Part shown: positions 1 to 7,293 of the stretch, one piece after another
How the letters are laid out: each line of letters opens with the position of its first letter
How positions within the stretch are numbered: the stretch's first letter is position 1
Notes under the pieces: model-generated
Told to the model about the DNA's origin: nothing
The model's input: the letters and a program-made list of their open reading frames with translations, nothing else
The model's database searches: none
Position numbers and translations under genes: made by a program
Source of the DNA: Arthrobacter sp. AFG20
GTDB taxonomy: Bacteria; Actinomycetota; Actinomycetes; Actinomycetales; Micrococcaceae
DNA: 64,000 nucleotides
NCBI RefSeq assembly: GCF_002892795.1
Contig: NZ_PJMC01000012.1
Span: 62,001 to 126,000 of the forward strand
Reading direction: 5' to 3'

Positions 1-592
1 CCGCGGCCACAATGCCCAGCGCCAGGAGGACGCCCGGCGAGACGAAGAGGTCCCCGGGCAGCGGGATCTGCGCCTGCGCCATGCCGGTGAAGAAGCCTTC
101 GGTAACCGGGATCGAGTCGAGGCTGATGACGTAGCAGAGGCCGCGGGCCAGGAACATGCCCGCCAGCGTCACGATGAAGGGCTGGATGTCGAAGTACTGG
201 ATGATCAGCCCCATCAGGAGCCCCAGCCCGCCGCCGATGAGCAGCACCAGGACGATGACGGCCCCAGCGTTCCAGCCCTGCTGCAGCAGCGTGGCGCTCA
301 CCATCATGGACAGCGCGACGACGGCCCCCACCGACAGGTCGATGCCGCCGGTAAGGATCACGAAGGTCATGCCGACGGCGAGCACAATGAGGAAGGTGTT
401 GTCGATGAACAGGTTCAGGAACACCTGGCCGGAGAGGAAGCTCGGGTACATCCCCGCTCCCACCGCGAACATGGCGATGAACAGGCCCACAGTGGCAAGC
501 GTCGGCGCGTAGCGCGCGCCCCCGCGGAGGCGGCTGCGCGCCGGTGACGGCTTCTTGACGGTCAGGGGCGTAAGCGTGGACAGAGGGGACAT
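1..592 (-). CDS. yjfF: Sugar ABC transporter permease, YjfF-like (3' part outside window)
   Basis: Inner-membrane permease of a CUT2 (ribose/galactofuranose-type) importer. The visible N-terminal ~197 residues start MSPLSTLTPLTVKK and continue through hydrophobic segments containing GMTFVILTGGIDLSVGAVVA, the loop typical of RbsC/YtfT/YjfF permeases. The ATG overlaps the stop of the preceding permease as TAATG, so the two are translationally coupled. It is the last visible gene of a binding protein, ATPase, permease, permease operon, the same order as E. coli ytfQ-ytfR-ytfT-yjfF. The C-terminus lies outside the window. The family call is firm. The substrate (L-arabinofuranose or galactofuranose) is inferred from the divergent GH51 arabinofuranosidase. 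Confidence 0.88.
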   Translation of the reverse strand, partial: MSPLSTLTPLTVKKPSPARSRLRGGARYAPTLATVGLFIAMFAVGAGMYPSFLSGQVFLNLFIDNTFLIVLAVGMTFVILTGGIDLSVGAVVALSMMVSATLLQQGWNAGAVIVLVLLIGGGLGLLMGLIIQYFDIQPFIVTLAGMFLARGLCYVISLDSIPVTEGFFTGMAQAQIPLPGDLFVSPGVLLALGIVAA

Positions 593-1635
593 TAGATGGC
601 GACCTTTTCCTTTACGGCTTCCTGAGCGGCGGGCTTGGGTGCCGCCTTGAGGCGGGTGAACAGGTTCCGCGCCTTCGGCGCCTGCAGGAGGCATACGGTG
701 ATGACCACGAGCGCCTTGAACACCAGAGTCACCTCCGGCGGGATGCCCAGGGTGTAGACGGTGGTGGTCAGCGTCTGGATGATGAAGGCCCCGACGACGG
801 TTCCCACCAGGGTGTACCGCCCGCCTGCCAGCGAGGTGCCGCCAATGACCACGGCCAGGATGGCGTCCATTTCGATGTACAGGCCGGCGTTGTTGGCGTC
901 GGCCGCCGTGACGTTGGAGCTGATCATCAGGCCGGCGATTGCGGCGCAGACGGCGCTGAAGACGTAGACGATCCAGATGATGTTGCGGGCGCGGAGCCCG
1001 GCCAGGCGGCTGGCGACGGGGTTGATGCCGACGGCCTCGATCAGGGTTCCCAGTGCGGTGCGCCGGGTAAGGACGGCGGCCAGGGCAAAAACGGCCGCGG
1101 TGATCAGGATGGAGATCGGCAGAGTGAACAGGTACCCGGCGCCGATCGACTTGTAGGAGTCGTTCGACACGGAGACGATCTGCCCGCCCGTGATGAGCTG
1201 GGCCACGCCGCGGCCCGCCGTCATCAGCACCAGGGTGGCGATGATCGGCTGGACGCCGATGGTGGACACCAGGAAGCCGTTCCACACACCAAGGGCAAGG
1301 CCGGCGACGACGGCGATGAGGACCGCCGTCGCGGCCGTCACCGGGGAGCCGGGCTCGGGGGATGCGGCGATGTAAGCACACGAGGCCGCGCCGGCGATCG
1401 CCACCACTGCCCCCACTGAAAGGTCGATACCGCGGGTGGCGATGACCAGGGTCATGCCCAGGGCAATGAGGATGGTGGGCGCGCCGTTGCGCATGATGTC
1501 GATCAGGCTGCCGTAGAGGTGCCCGTCCTGCATCCGGAGGCTCATGAAGTCGGGCCTGAAGACCTGGTTCAGCAGCAGCAGCGCTGCGAGGGCAATCACC
1601 GGCCACGCAAGGCGGTGTTTCGAAAGGGATTTCAC
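592..1635 (-). CDS. ytfT: Sugar ABC transporter permease, YtfT-like
   Basis: First permease of the CUT2 furanose importer, 347 residues, all hydrophobic helices after a short basic N-terminus (VKSLSKHRLAWP). It carries the family signature IALGMTLVIATRGIDLSVGA, and its length is normal for the family. The GTG start at 1635 overlaps the ATPase stop as GTGA, and its stop overlaps the next permease ATG. A longer open frame exists upstream, but that part is the shadow of the ATPase gene, so the GTG is preferred. It probably pairs with the YjfF-like protein as a heterodimeric channel. The alternative is a ribose/xylose permease of the same family. Confidence 0.9.
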   Translation of the reverse strand: MKSLSKHRLAWPVIALAALLLLNQVFRPDFMSLRMQDGHLYGSLIDIMRNGAPTILIALGMTLVIATRGIDLSVGAVVAIAGAASCAYIAASPEPGSPVTAATAVLIAVVAGLALGVWNGFLVSTIGVQPIIATLVLMTAGRGVAQLITGGQIVSVSNDSYKSIGAGYLFTLPISILITAAVFALAAVLTRRTALGTLIEAVGINPVASRLAGLRARNIIWIVYVFSAVCAAIAGLMISSNVTAADANNAGLYIEMDAILAVVIGGTSLAGGRYTLVGTVVGAFIIQTLTTTVYTLGIPPEVTLVFKALVVITVCLLQAPKARNLFTRLKAAPKPAAQEAVKEKVAI

Positions 1636-3164
1636 TGGGCACCTCCGGCGATGACCGTCATGACGTCTTCCACGGAGACGCCGTCGTTGTTGATTTCGGC
1701 GACCATCGCCCTGTCCTTGATAACCGCAACGCGGTCGCTCACGCGCAGCACTTCCTCGAGTTCGGAGGAGATGAAGAGGATGGACATGCCGTCGGCCGCG
1801 AGTTTGTTGACGAGCTTCTGGATCTGGGTCTTGGCCCCGATGTCGATGCCGCGGGTGGGCTCGTCGAGGATCAGGAGTTCGGGATGGGTCACCAGCCACC
1901 GGGCCAAAAGGACCTTCTGCTGGTTTCCGCCGCTGAGGTTGCGGATGAGTGCGTCGGGGTTGGCCGGCCGGATGTCGAGGGCCTCGATGTATTCGGCCAC
2001 CAGCTCGTCCTGGACCCTGCGCGGGATGCGGCGCGCCCAGCCCTTGCTGGCCTGCATGGCCAGGACCAGGTTGTCGCGGAGCGTCAGGTCCCCGATGAGG
2101 CCTTCCTCTTTACGGTCCTCCGAGCAGAATCCAATGCGCTTGTCGATCGCTGCACGCGGGGAACGGATCTTCTGGCCCGTCCCCTTGACCTTGATGGTGC
2201 CTTCGTCGGCCTTGTCGGCGCCGAAAAAGAGCCGGGCAATCTCGGTCCGGCCGGCACCGAGCAGGCCGGCCAGGCCCACCACCTCACCCGGATAGATGGA
2301 CAGGTCCACATTGGACACCGATCCCTTCCGGCCGAGGCCCCGGGCCTCGACGAACGGCGTGAGGCCGGCGCCGTTGCTGGCACGGGTCCGGGCGGGCGCC
2401 TGGTCCAGTTCGGCGAGGGCCTCCAGGTCCTTGCCGATCATCTTGGAGATGAGGCTCATCCGGGACAGGTCCCGGGTCAGGTATTCGCCCACGAGTTTGC
2501 CGTTCCGCAGGACGGTCATGCGGTCGGAGATCTCATAGACCTGCTCCAGGAAGTGGGAGACAAACAGGATGGCGACGCCGCGGTCGCGCAGGTCCCTGAT
2601 GACGCGGAAAAGCTGGCTCACCTCGTCGGCATCAAGGCTCGACGTCGGCTCGTCCAGGATGAGGACCTTGGCGTTGATCTCCACCGAGCGGGCGATGGCG
2701 ATCAGCTGCTGGACGGCGATGGAATGGGTGGACAGCAGCGATCCGGGATCGATGTGGTCCAGCTGCAGTTCGGCGAGGACCTCCCGGGTCCGGGACCGCA
2801 CGCCTTTCCAGTCGATGGAACCCCGACGGCGGGGCTCGCGGCCCAGCAGGACGTTTTCCTCAACGGTGAGGTTGGGGCAGAGGTTGACTTCCTGGTAAAC
2901 GGTGCTGATGCCGGCCGCCTGGGATTCTCCCGGCGTCGAGAACCGCTTCGGTTCGCCGAGTACCGTGACGGTGCCGGAATCAATGGTGTACACGCCCGTC
3001 AGGGCCTTGATCAGTGTGGACTTGCCGGCGCCGTTCTCACCCATCAGTGCGTGGACTTCACCCTGGAAGAGGCGGAAGTCGACGCCGTCGAGCGCCTTAA
3101 CTCCTGGGAACCCAATAGCTATGTCGGTCATCTCGACGACCGGAACGATTTCGTTCATCCTCAT
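1632..3164 (-). CDS. ytfR: Sugar ABC transporter ATP-binding protein, YtfR-like (two ATPase domains)
   Basis: Cytoplasmic ATPase of the CUT2 importer, 510 residues, with two fused nucleotide-binding domains as in RbsA/AraG/YtfR. Domain 1 has Walker A GENGAGKST and a VLILDEPTSSLD Walker B. Domain 2 has the degenerate P-loop GLLGAGRTE usual for the second half of this family, then signature LSGGNQQKVLLARW and LLILDEPTRGID. I chose the ATG at 3164 (MRMNEIVPVVEM); a second ATG two codons in is possible, and the open frame further upstream has no family-like sequence. A strong hairpin lies between this gene and the upstream binding-protein gene, which should lower ATPase expression relative to the binding protein. 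Confidence 0.93.
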   Translation of the reverse strand: MRMNEIVPVVEMTDIAIGFPGVKALDGVDFRLFQGEVHALMGENGAGKSTLIKALTGVYTIDSGTVTVLGEPKRFSTPGESQAAGISTVYQEVNLCPNLTVEENVLLGREPRRRGSIDWKGVRSRTREVLAELQLDHIDPGSLLSTHSIAVQQLIAIARSVEINAKVLILDEPTSSLDADEVSQLFRVIRDLRDRGVAILFVSHFLEQVYEISDRMTVLRNGKLVGEYLTRDLSRMSLISKMIGKDLEALAELDQAPARTRASNGAGLTPFVEARGLGRKGSVSNVDLSIYPGEVVGLAGLLGAGRTEIARLFFGADKADEGTIKVKGTGQKIRSPRAAIDKRIGFCSEDRKEEGLIGDLTLRDNLVLAMQASKGWARRIPRRVQDELVAEYIEALDIRPANPDALIRNLSGGNQQKVLLARWLVTHPELLILDEPTRGIDIGAKTQIQKLVNKLAADGMSILFISSELEEVLRVSDRVAVIKDRAMVAEINNDGVSVEDVMTVIAGGAQ

Positions 3165-3230
3165 GTCTTTTCTGTGCTGGGACTGCCGTGCTGCGGGCTG
3201 CCGCGCTGTGTCGGCCGTGCGGCTGGTATG

Positions 3231-3262
3231 CCGTGCGGCGGCGGGGATCCGCCGCCGCACGG
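3231..3262 (-). terminator. Intra-operon hairpin after the binding-protein gene
   Basis: Perfect 14-bp GC-rich inverted repeat (arms 3231-3244 and 3249-3262, 4-nt loop) in the 118-bp gap between the binding-protein gene and the ATPase gene. There is no T-run. The position is classic for a hairpin that partly terminates transcription or protects the upstream mRNA, giving more binding protein than membrane components. Confidence 0.75.
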
Positions 3263-3282
3263 ACGAACAGGTGCGCCGCGGC

Positions 3283-4266
3283 TTAGTAGGGGCGGCTGGC
3301 AAGAACCTGCTTGGCCTGCTCCTGCGTGAAGGTGGTCTCCTCGGTGACCACACGCTCAGGCACGCTCTCGCCGGCTATGACCTTCTTGGCCAGATCCATG
3401 AGCTGGTCGCCGAGCATGGGGCTGCACTCGACGATGTAGTTGATCTTGCCGGTGCTCAGGGCGGTCATGCCGTCCTTCACGGCGTCGATCGTGATGATCT
3501 TGATGTCCTTGCCGGGAACCTTGCCGGCGGCTTCGATCGCCTCAATGGCGCCGAGGCCCTCGTCGTCGTTGTGCGCAAACACGACGTCGATGTCGGCGTT
3601 GTTCTTCAGGAAGGCCTCCATGACCTGCTTGCCGCCGCTGCGGGTGAAGTCGCCGCTCTGCGAGGCGACGATCTTCAGCTTCGGGTCAGCCTTGATGGCC
3701 TCCGCGAAGCCTTCCTTGCGGTCGTTCGCCGGTGCCGATCCGGTGGTGCCCTGGATTTCCACGATGTTGACGGTGTCCGTGGCAGACGCGGAGTCCTTGA
3801 CCAGCCAGTCCCCGGCCTTCTTGCCTTCCTCCACGAAGTCAGAACCAAGGAAGGTCTTGTACAGGGTCTTGTCCGAGGAGTCCACGGCGCGGTCAGTCAG
3901 GATGACCGGAATTTTCGCGGTCTTGGCTTCCTTCAGCACCGTGTCCCAGCCCGATTCCACCACGGGGGAGAAGGCAATGACATCGACCTTCTGCTGGATG
4001 TAGGAGCGGATTGCCTTGATCTGGTTCTCCTGCTTCTGCTGGGCGTCGGAGAACTTCAGGTCCACTCCGGCCTTCTTCGCCGAATCCTGGACCGACTTGG
4101 TGTTGGCGGTGCGCCAGCCGCTTTCGGCGCCCACCTGGGCGAAGCCCATGGTGATCTTGTCATCACCGGAGTTGCCGGCAGCACTGCCGGCACCTGCGGT
4201 TCCGCCGCACGCAGTGAGGGTAAGCATTGATGCGGCGGCCACCGCAAGCAGGGATTTCTTAAACAC
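3283..4266 (-). CDS. ytfQ: Sugar-binding lipoprotein, YtfQ-like
   Basis: Extracytoplasmic periplasmic-binding-protein-like I receptor, 327 residues. A lipoprotein signal peptide ends in LTLTACGG, with the lipidated cysteine near residue 20. The mature part matches the E. coli YtfQ pattern closely: GFAQVGAESGWR, DAQQKQENQIKAIRS, SQSGDFTRSGGKQVMEAF and VFAHNDDEG. YtfQ binds galactofuranose and related furanoses. Because the divergent gene is a secreted arabinofuranosidase, L-arabinofuranose is the likely ligand here (inference). Start is GTG, chosen for the GGGAGGATG ribosome-binding site just upstream; no in-frame ATG fits the signal peptide. A 14-bp operator lies about 90 bp upstream. Confidence 0.93.
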   Translation of the reverse strand: MFKKSLLAVAAASMLTLTACGGTAGAGSAAGNSGDDKITMGFAQVGAESGWRTANTKSVQDSAKKAGVDLKFSDAQQKQENQIKAIRSYIQQKVDVIAFSPVVESGWDTVLKEAKTAKIPVILTDRAVDSSDKTLYKTFLGSDFVEEGKKAGDWLVKDSASATDTVNIVEIQGTTGSAPANDRKEGFAEAIKADPKLKIVASQSGDFTRSGGKQVMEAFLKNNADIDVVFAHNDDEGLGAIEAIEAAGKVPGKDIKIITIDAVKDGMTALSTGKINYIVECSPMLGDQLMDLAKKVIAGESVPERVVTEETTFTQEQAKQVLASRPY

Positions 4267-4356
4267 AACATCCTCCCGGAAGCGTTAGTTACATGCAGGC
4301 GGGAGACTTCGAACACCGCCGTTGCTGCAAGTGAGCTGATGAGCTCTGCGACCCAT

Positions 4357-4370
4357 TGTGAACGCTAACA
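4357..4370 (-). promoter_or_regulatory. LacI-type operator, copy 1 (binding-protein side)
   Basis: TGTGAACGCTAACA, the exact reverse complement of the copy at 4491-4504. It is an imperfect palindrome with a central CG, the usual build of LacI-family operators. No regulator with an obvious match lies in the window, so the repressor is probably encoded beyond position 1 or elsewhere. Confidence 0.75.
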
Positions 4371-4490
4371 ATCTGGAACGTCAAGTAGCCCGGGTCACAA
4401 TTTCGAGCACACATGCAAAGCCTGCCGATTTTCGAGAATGCCCTTTACAAGAGCTGAAAGATGTCGAATACTCGACTGCGGCCGGCGATT

Positions 4491-4504
4491 TGTTAGCGTT
4501 CACA
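4491..4504 (+). promoter_or_regulatory. LacI-type operator, copy 2 (GH51 side)
   Basis: TGTTAGCGTTCACA, identical over 14 bp to the other strand of 4357-4370. It sits 74 bp upstream of the GH51 start codon. Two identical, oppositely oriented sites at divergent genes imply one regulator for both importer and hydrolase. Confidence 0.75.
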
Positions 4505-4577
4505 AAAACTGCTGTTCATCACAGCCTGTTCAAACCAGTGCCGGCGAACCGTTCAATGGAGAAAGGCCTTCCCTTCC

Positions 4578-7115
4578 ATGCCATCCAAACCATCAAGACC
4601 CGCCAGACGGACCTGCACCATGGTGCTTGCCGGGTCCCTGACGGCCGCGCTGCTGTCAATGACGCCGGCCCTCGGCGCGAATGCCGAGTCTGCCCAGAAC
4701 CGGACCATCAGCATCGACGCCGCCGGCTCCGGGCCTTCGATCGATTCGACCATGTACGGAGCCTTTTACGAGGACATCAACCAGGGCGCCGACGGCGGCA
4801 TCTACGCGGAACTTGTCCAGAACCGGTCCTTTGAATTCAACTCCGGGGACAACCGCACCTACACCCCGATGACCGCCTGGGAAACCCTGAAGCGGGGCAG
4901 CGACGGAACAATCGCCGTCGTCAATGACAACAACCGGCTGAATGAAAACAACCGGAATTACCTGCAGATCAACGCCACCTCCGCCGGCGCGGGAAGCGGC
5001 GCCGGAGTGGGGGTGCGCAACAGCGGCTGGAACGCCGGACAGAAGCTCGAGGCGCACAAGAAGTACAACTACTCGGTATGGGCACGCACCTCCAACCCCG
5101 CCGGATCCACGCTCGCCGTGACCCTGGAAACCCCGGAAGGCACCCGGCTGGACATCGCCACGGTCAAGGTCAAGGGCGACAGCTGGGCCAAGTACGAGGT
5201 GACCTTGTCACCCAAGTCCTCCACGGGCGCCGGCCGGCTCGCCACCCTTGTCCAGGGAACCGGCACCGTCCGCCTCGACATGGTTTCCCTGTTCCCCAAG
5301 GACACCTGGAACGGCAGGGAAAACGGCCTCCGCAAGGACCTCGCCGAGAAGATCAATGACCTGCACCCCGGGTTCCTGCGCTTCCCCGGCGGCTGCATCG
5401 TCAACACCGGCAGCTACGACACCTACTCGGCGCCCAACTACACGCGGGCCCGCACCTACCAGTGGAAAGACACCATCGGTCCGGTGGAACAGCGCCCGGC
5501 CAACCGGAACTTCTGGGGCTACAACCAGACGTACGGCCTGGGCTACATGGAGTACTTCCAGTGGGCCGAGGACATGGGGGCTGCCCCCGTGCCTGTGGTC
5601 CCGGTGGGCGTGACCGGCTGCGGCGACACCAACCAGGCCCCGGACCAGGCAACGCTTGACCGCTACATCCAGGACACCCTGGACCTGATCGAGTTTGCCA
5701 ACGGCGACGCCAGCACCGAGTGGGGCGCCAAGCGCATCGCGTACGGCCACCCCGCACCGTACAAACTGGACCGCATCAGCCTCGGCAACGAGGAGTACAA
5801 GCCTGCGTTCAAGCAGTACTTCACCCAGTTCTACAACGCCGTCCGGAAGGCCCACCCCGAGATCAAGATCATCGGAAACACGGGGCCCTCCAGCCAGGGG
5901 CCCGAGTTCGAGGACCTCGCCAACTTCAACGCCACAACGGGCGTGGACCTCGTTGACGAGCACTACTACAACACGCCCTCATGGTTCCTGAACAACAACC
6001 ACCGCTACGACTCCTACGACCGCAACAGCTACAAGGTCTTCCTCGGCGAGTACGCGTCGCAGGGCAACAAGCCGGCGAACGCCCTGGCCGAAGCCTCGTA
6101 CATGACCGGCCTGGAGCGGAACGCTGACGTGGTCAAGATGGCGTCCTACGCGCCGCTGATCGCGAACGAGGCCAACACGCAGTGGAGCCCGGACATGATG
6201 TTCTTCAACGGAACGTCCGTGCGGACCACCCCCAACTACGAGGTCCAGAAGCTGTTCATGAACAACGTGGGCAACCAGGTGGTTCCGAGCACGCAGGACA
6301 ACCCGGCCTCCACCGTGGTGCCGATTTCCGGCAAGATCGGCCTGTCCACGTGGGCCACCTCCGCCCGGTACGACGACGTCAAGGTCACCGGGGCGGACGG
6401 CGCCAACCTGTTCAGCGACGACTTCTCCGGAACGGCGGCTGCATGGACCGGCAACGACACCGGATCCTGGTCCATCCAGGACGGCGCCTATGTCCAGTCC
6501 AGCACCACCGCCCAGAACACCATGGTGACCGCCGGAAACGCCGACTGGAGCAACTACACGCTCAGCACCAAGGCAACCAAGCTCGCCGGATCTGAAGGCT
6601 TCCTGGTCTCCTTCGGCGTCAAGGACACCGGAAACTACTTCTGGTGGAACCTGGGCGGCTGGAACAACACGAAGTCCGTAGTCGAAAAGGCCGTCAACGG
6701 CGGCAAGACGAACGTCATCGAAAAGAACACCGTGATCCAGACCGGGCACGAATACGACATCCGGATCGAGGTCTCCGGGCGCACGGCCAAGCTCTACCTG
6801 GACAACGTCCTGTGGGGCACCGTGGACGACACGCAGGCCGATCCCGTCTACTCCGTGGTCACGAAGGACGCCAAGTCTGGCGACACCATCGTGAAGGTGG
6901 TCAACACGAAGGCTGAAAAGACGCCGGTGGACATCAAGGTGGCGGGTGCGTCCAGCCTCAGCTCCACGGCCGCGGTGACCACCCTGACCCAGACCGCCGA
7001 CGGGCAGAACCTGGCTCCGGCGTCGAGCACCTTCAACGGAGCCGGAGCGGCATTCACCTACGAGTTCGAGCCCAGCTCGGTGACCTTCATCCGGCTCGCC
7101 GCAGCCGGCAAGTAA
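4578..7115 (+). CDS. Secreted GH51 alpha-L-arabinofuranosidase with C-terminal beta-sandwich domain
   Basis: Releases L-arabinofuranose from arabinan, arabinoxylan or arabinogalactan outside the cell. 845 residues: a Sec/Tat-like signal peptide (MPSKPSRPARR, hydrophobic core, cleavage near ALGANA, ~38), N-terminal carbohydrate-binding-like sandwich (~45-220), GH51 barrel with acid/base Glu405 in LGNEEY and likely nucleophile Glu491 in FLGEYAS, then GH51 C-terminal sheet. A concanavalin-like domain (~595-750) with SWSIQDGAY and KLYLDNVLWG resembles LamG/3-keto-disaccharide-hydrolase folds. Typical intracellular bacterial GH51 enzymes are ~500 residues, so this is the long secreted type. GGAGAAAGG supports the start. 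The divergent importer probably takes up the product. Confidence 0.92.
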   Translation: MPSKPSRPARRTCTMVLAGSLTAALLSMTPALGANAESAQNRTISIDAAGSGPSIDSTMYGAFYEDINQGADGGIYAELVQNRSFEFNSGDNRTYTPMTAWETLKRGSDGTIAVVNDNNRLNENNRNYLQINATSAGAGSGAGVGVRNSGWNAGQKLEAHKKYNYSVWARTSNPAGSTLAVTLETPEGTRLDIATVKVKGDSWAKYEVTLSPKSSTGAGRLATLVQGTGTVRLDMVSLFPKDTWNGRENGLRKDLAEKINDLHPGFLRFPGGCIVNTGSYDTYSAPNYTRARTYQWKDTIGPVEQRPANRNFWGYNQTYGLGYMEYFQWAEDMGAAPVPVVPVGVTGCGDTNQAPDQATLDRYIQDTLDLIEFANGDASTEWGAKRIAYGHPAPYKLDRISLGNEEYKPAFKQYFTQFYNAVRKAHPEIKIIGNTGPSSQGPEFEDLANFNATTGVDLVDEHYYNTPSWFLNNNHRYDSYDRNSYKVFLGEYASQGNKPANALAEASYMTGLERNADVVKMASYAPLIANEANTQWSPDMMFFNGTSVRTTPNYEVQKLFMNNVGNQVVPSTQDNPASTVVPISGKIGLSTWATSARYDDVKVTGADGANLFSDDFSGTAAAWTGNDTGSWSIQDGAYVQSSTTAQNTMVTAGNADWSNYTLSTKATKLAGSEGFLVSFGVKDTGNYFWWNLGGWNNTKSVVEKAVNGGKTNVIEKNTVIQTGHEYDIRIEVSGRTAKLYLDNVLWGTVDDTQADPVYSVVTKDAKSGDTIVKVVNTKAEKTPVDIKVAGASSLSSTAAVTTLTQTADGQNLAPASSTFNGAGAAFTYEFEPSSVTFIRLAAAGK

Positions 7116-7143
7116 GCGGCACACCAAAGCCACGGCTTTGACC

Positions 7144-7180
7144 GGGAAGGCCCGGCTGGATTGCACAGCCGGGCCTTCCC
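7144..7180 (+). terminator. Terminator after GH51 gene
   Basis: Perfect 15-bp inverted repeat GGGAAGGCCCGGCTG / CAGCCGGGCCTTCCC with a 7-nt loop, 28 bp after the stop. No T-run, as is common in actinobacteria. Confidence 0.85.
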
Positions 7181-7293
7181 CATTAATCCGGCCAGTCCGA
7201 CGTCGTCCCTTCCCGATTGCTTTCTTCCCGCCATTTCAACAGCGTTCCCATTCCAAGCAGCGGCCTTCGGGCCGCCCGAACGAAAGTGTCTCA

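Larger units (their letters stand above)
4267..4577. promoter_or_regulatory. Divergent control region between ytfQ-like operon and GH51 gene
   Basis: This 311-bp intergenic region has no gene. It holds one copy of a 14-bp element in each orientation, one in front of each divergent gene, and the ribosome-binding sites at its ends. No clear sigma-70 boxes could be assigned with confidence. Confidence 0.7.

Noticed and set aside
1884..3329. Long plus-strand open frame opposite the YtfR-like ATPase gene
   Set aside because: Antisense shadow of a clear two-domain ATPase; no ribosome-binding site, no family sequence, arises from high GC.
7241..7250. AGCGTTCCCA as a third copy of the TGTTAGCGTTCACA operator
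   Set aside because: Only one half matches (9 of 10); the other half-site is absent.
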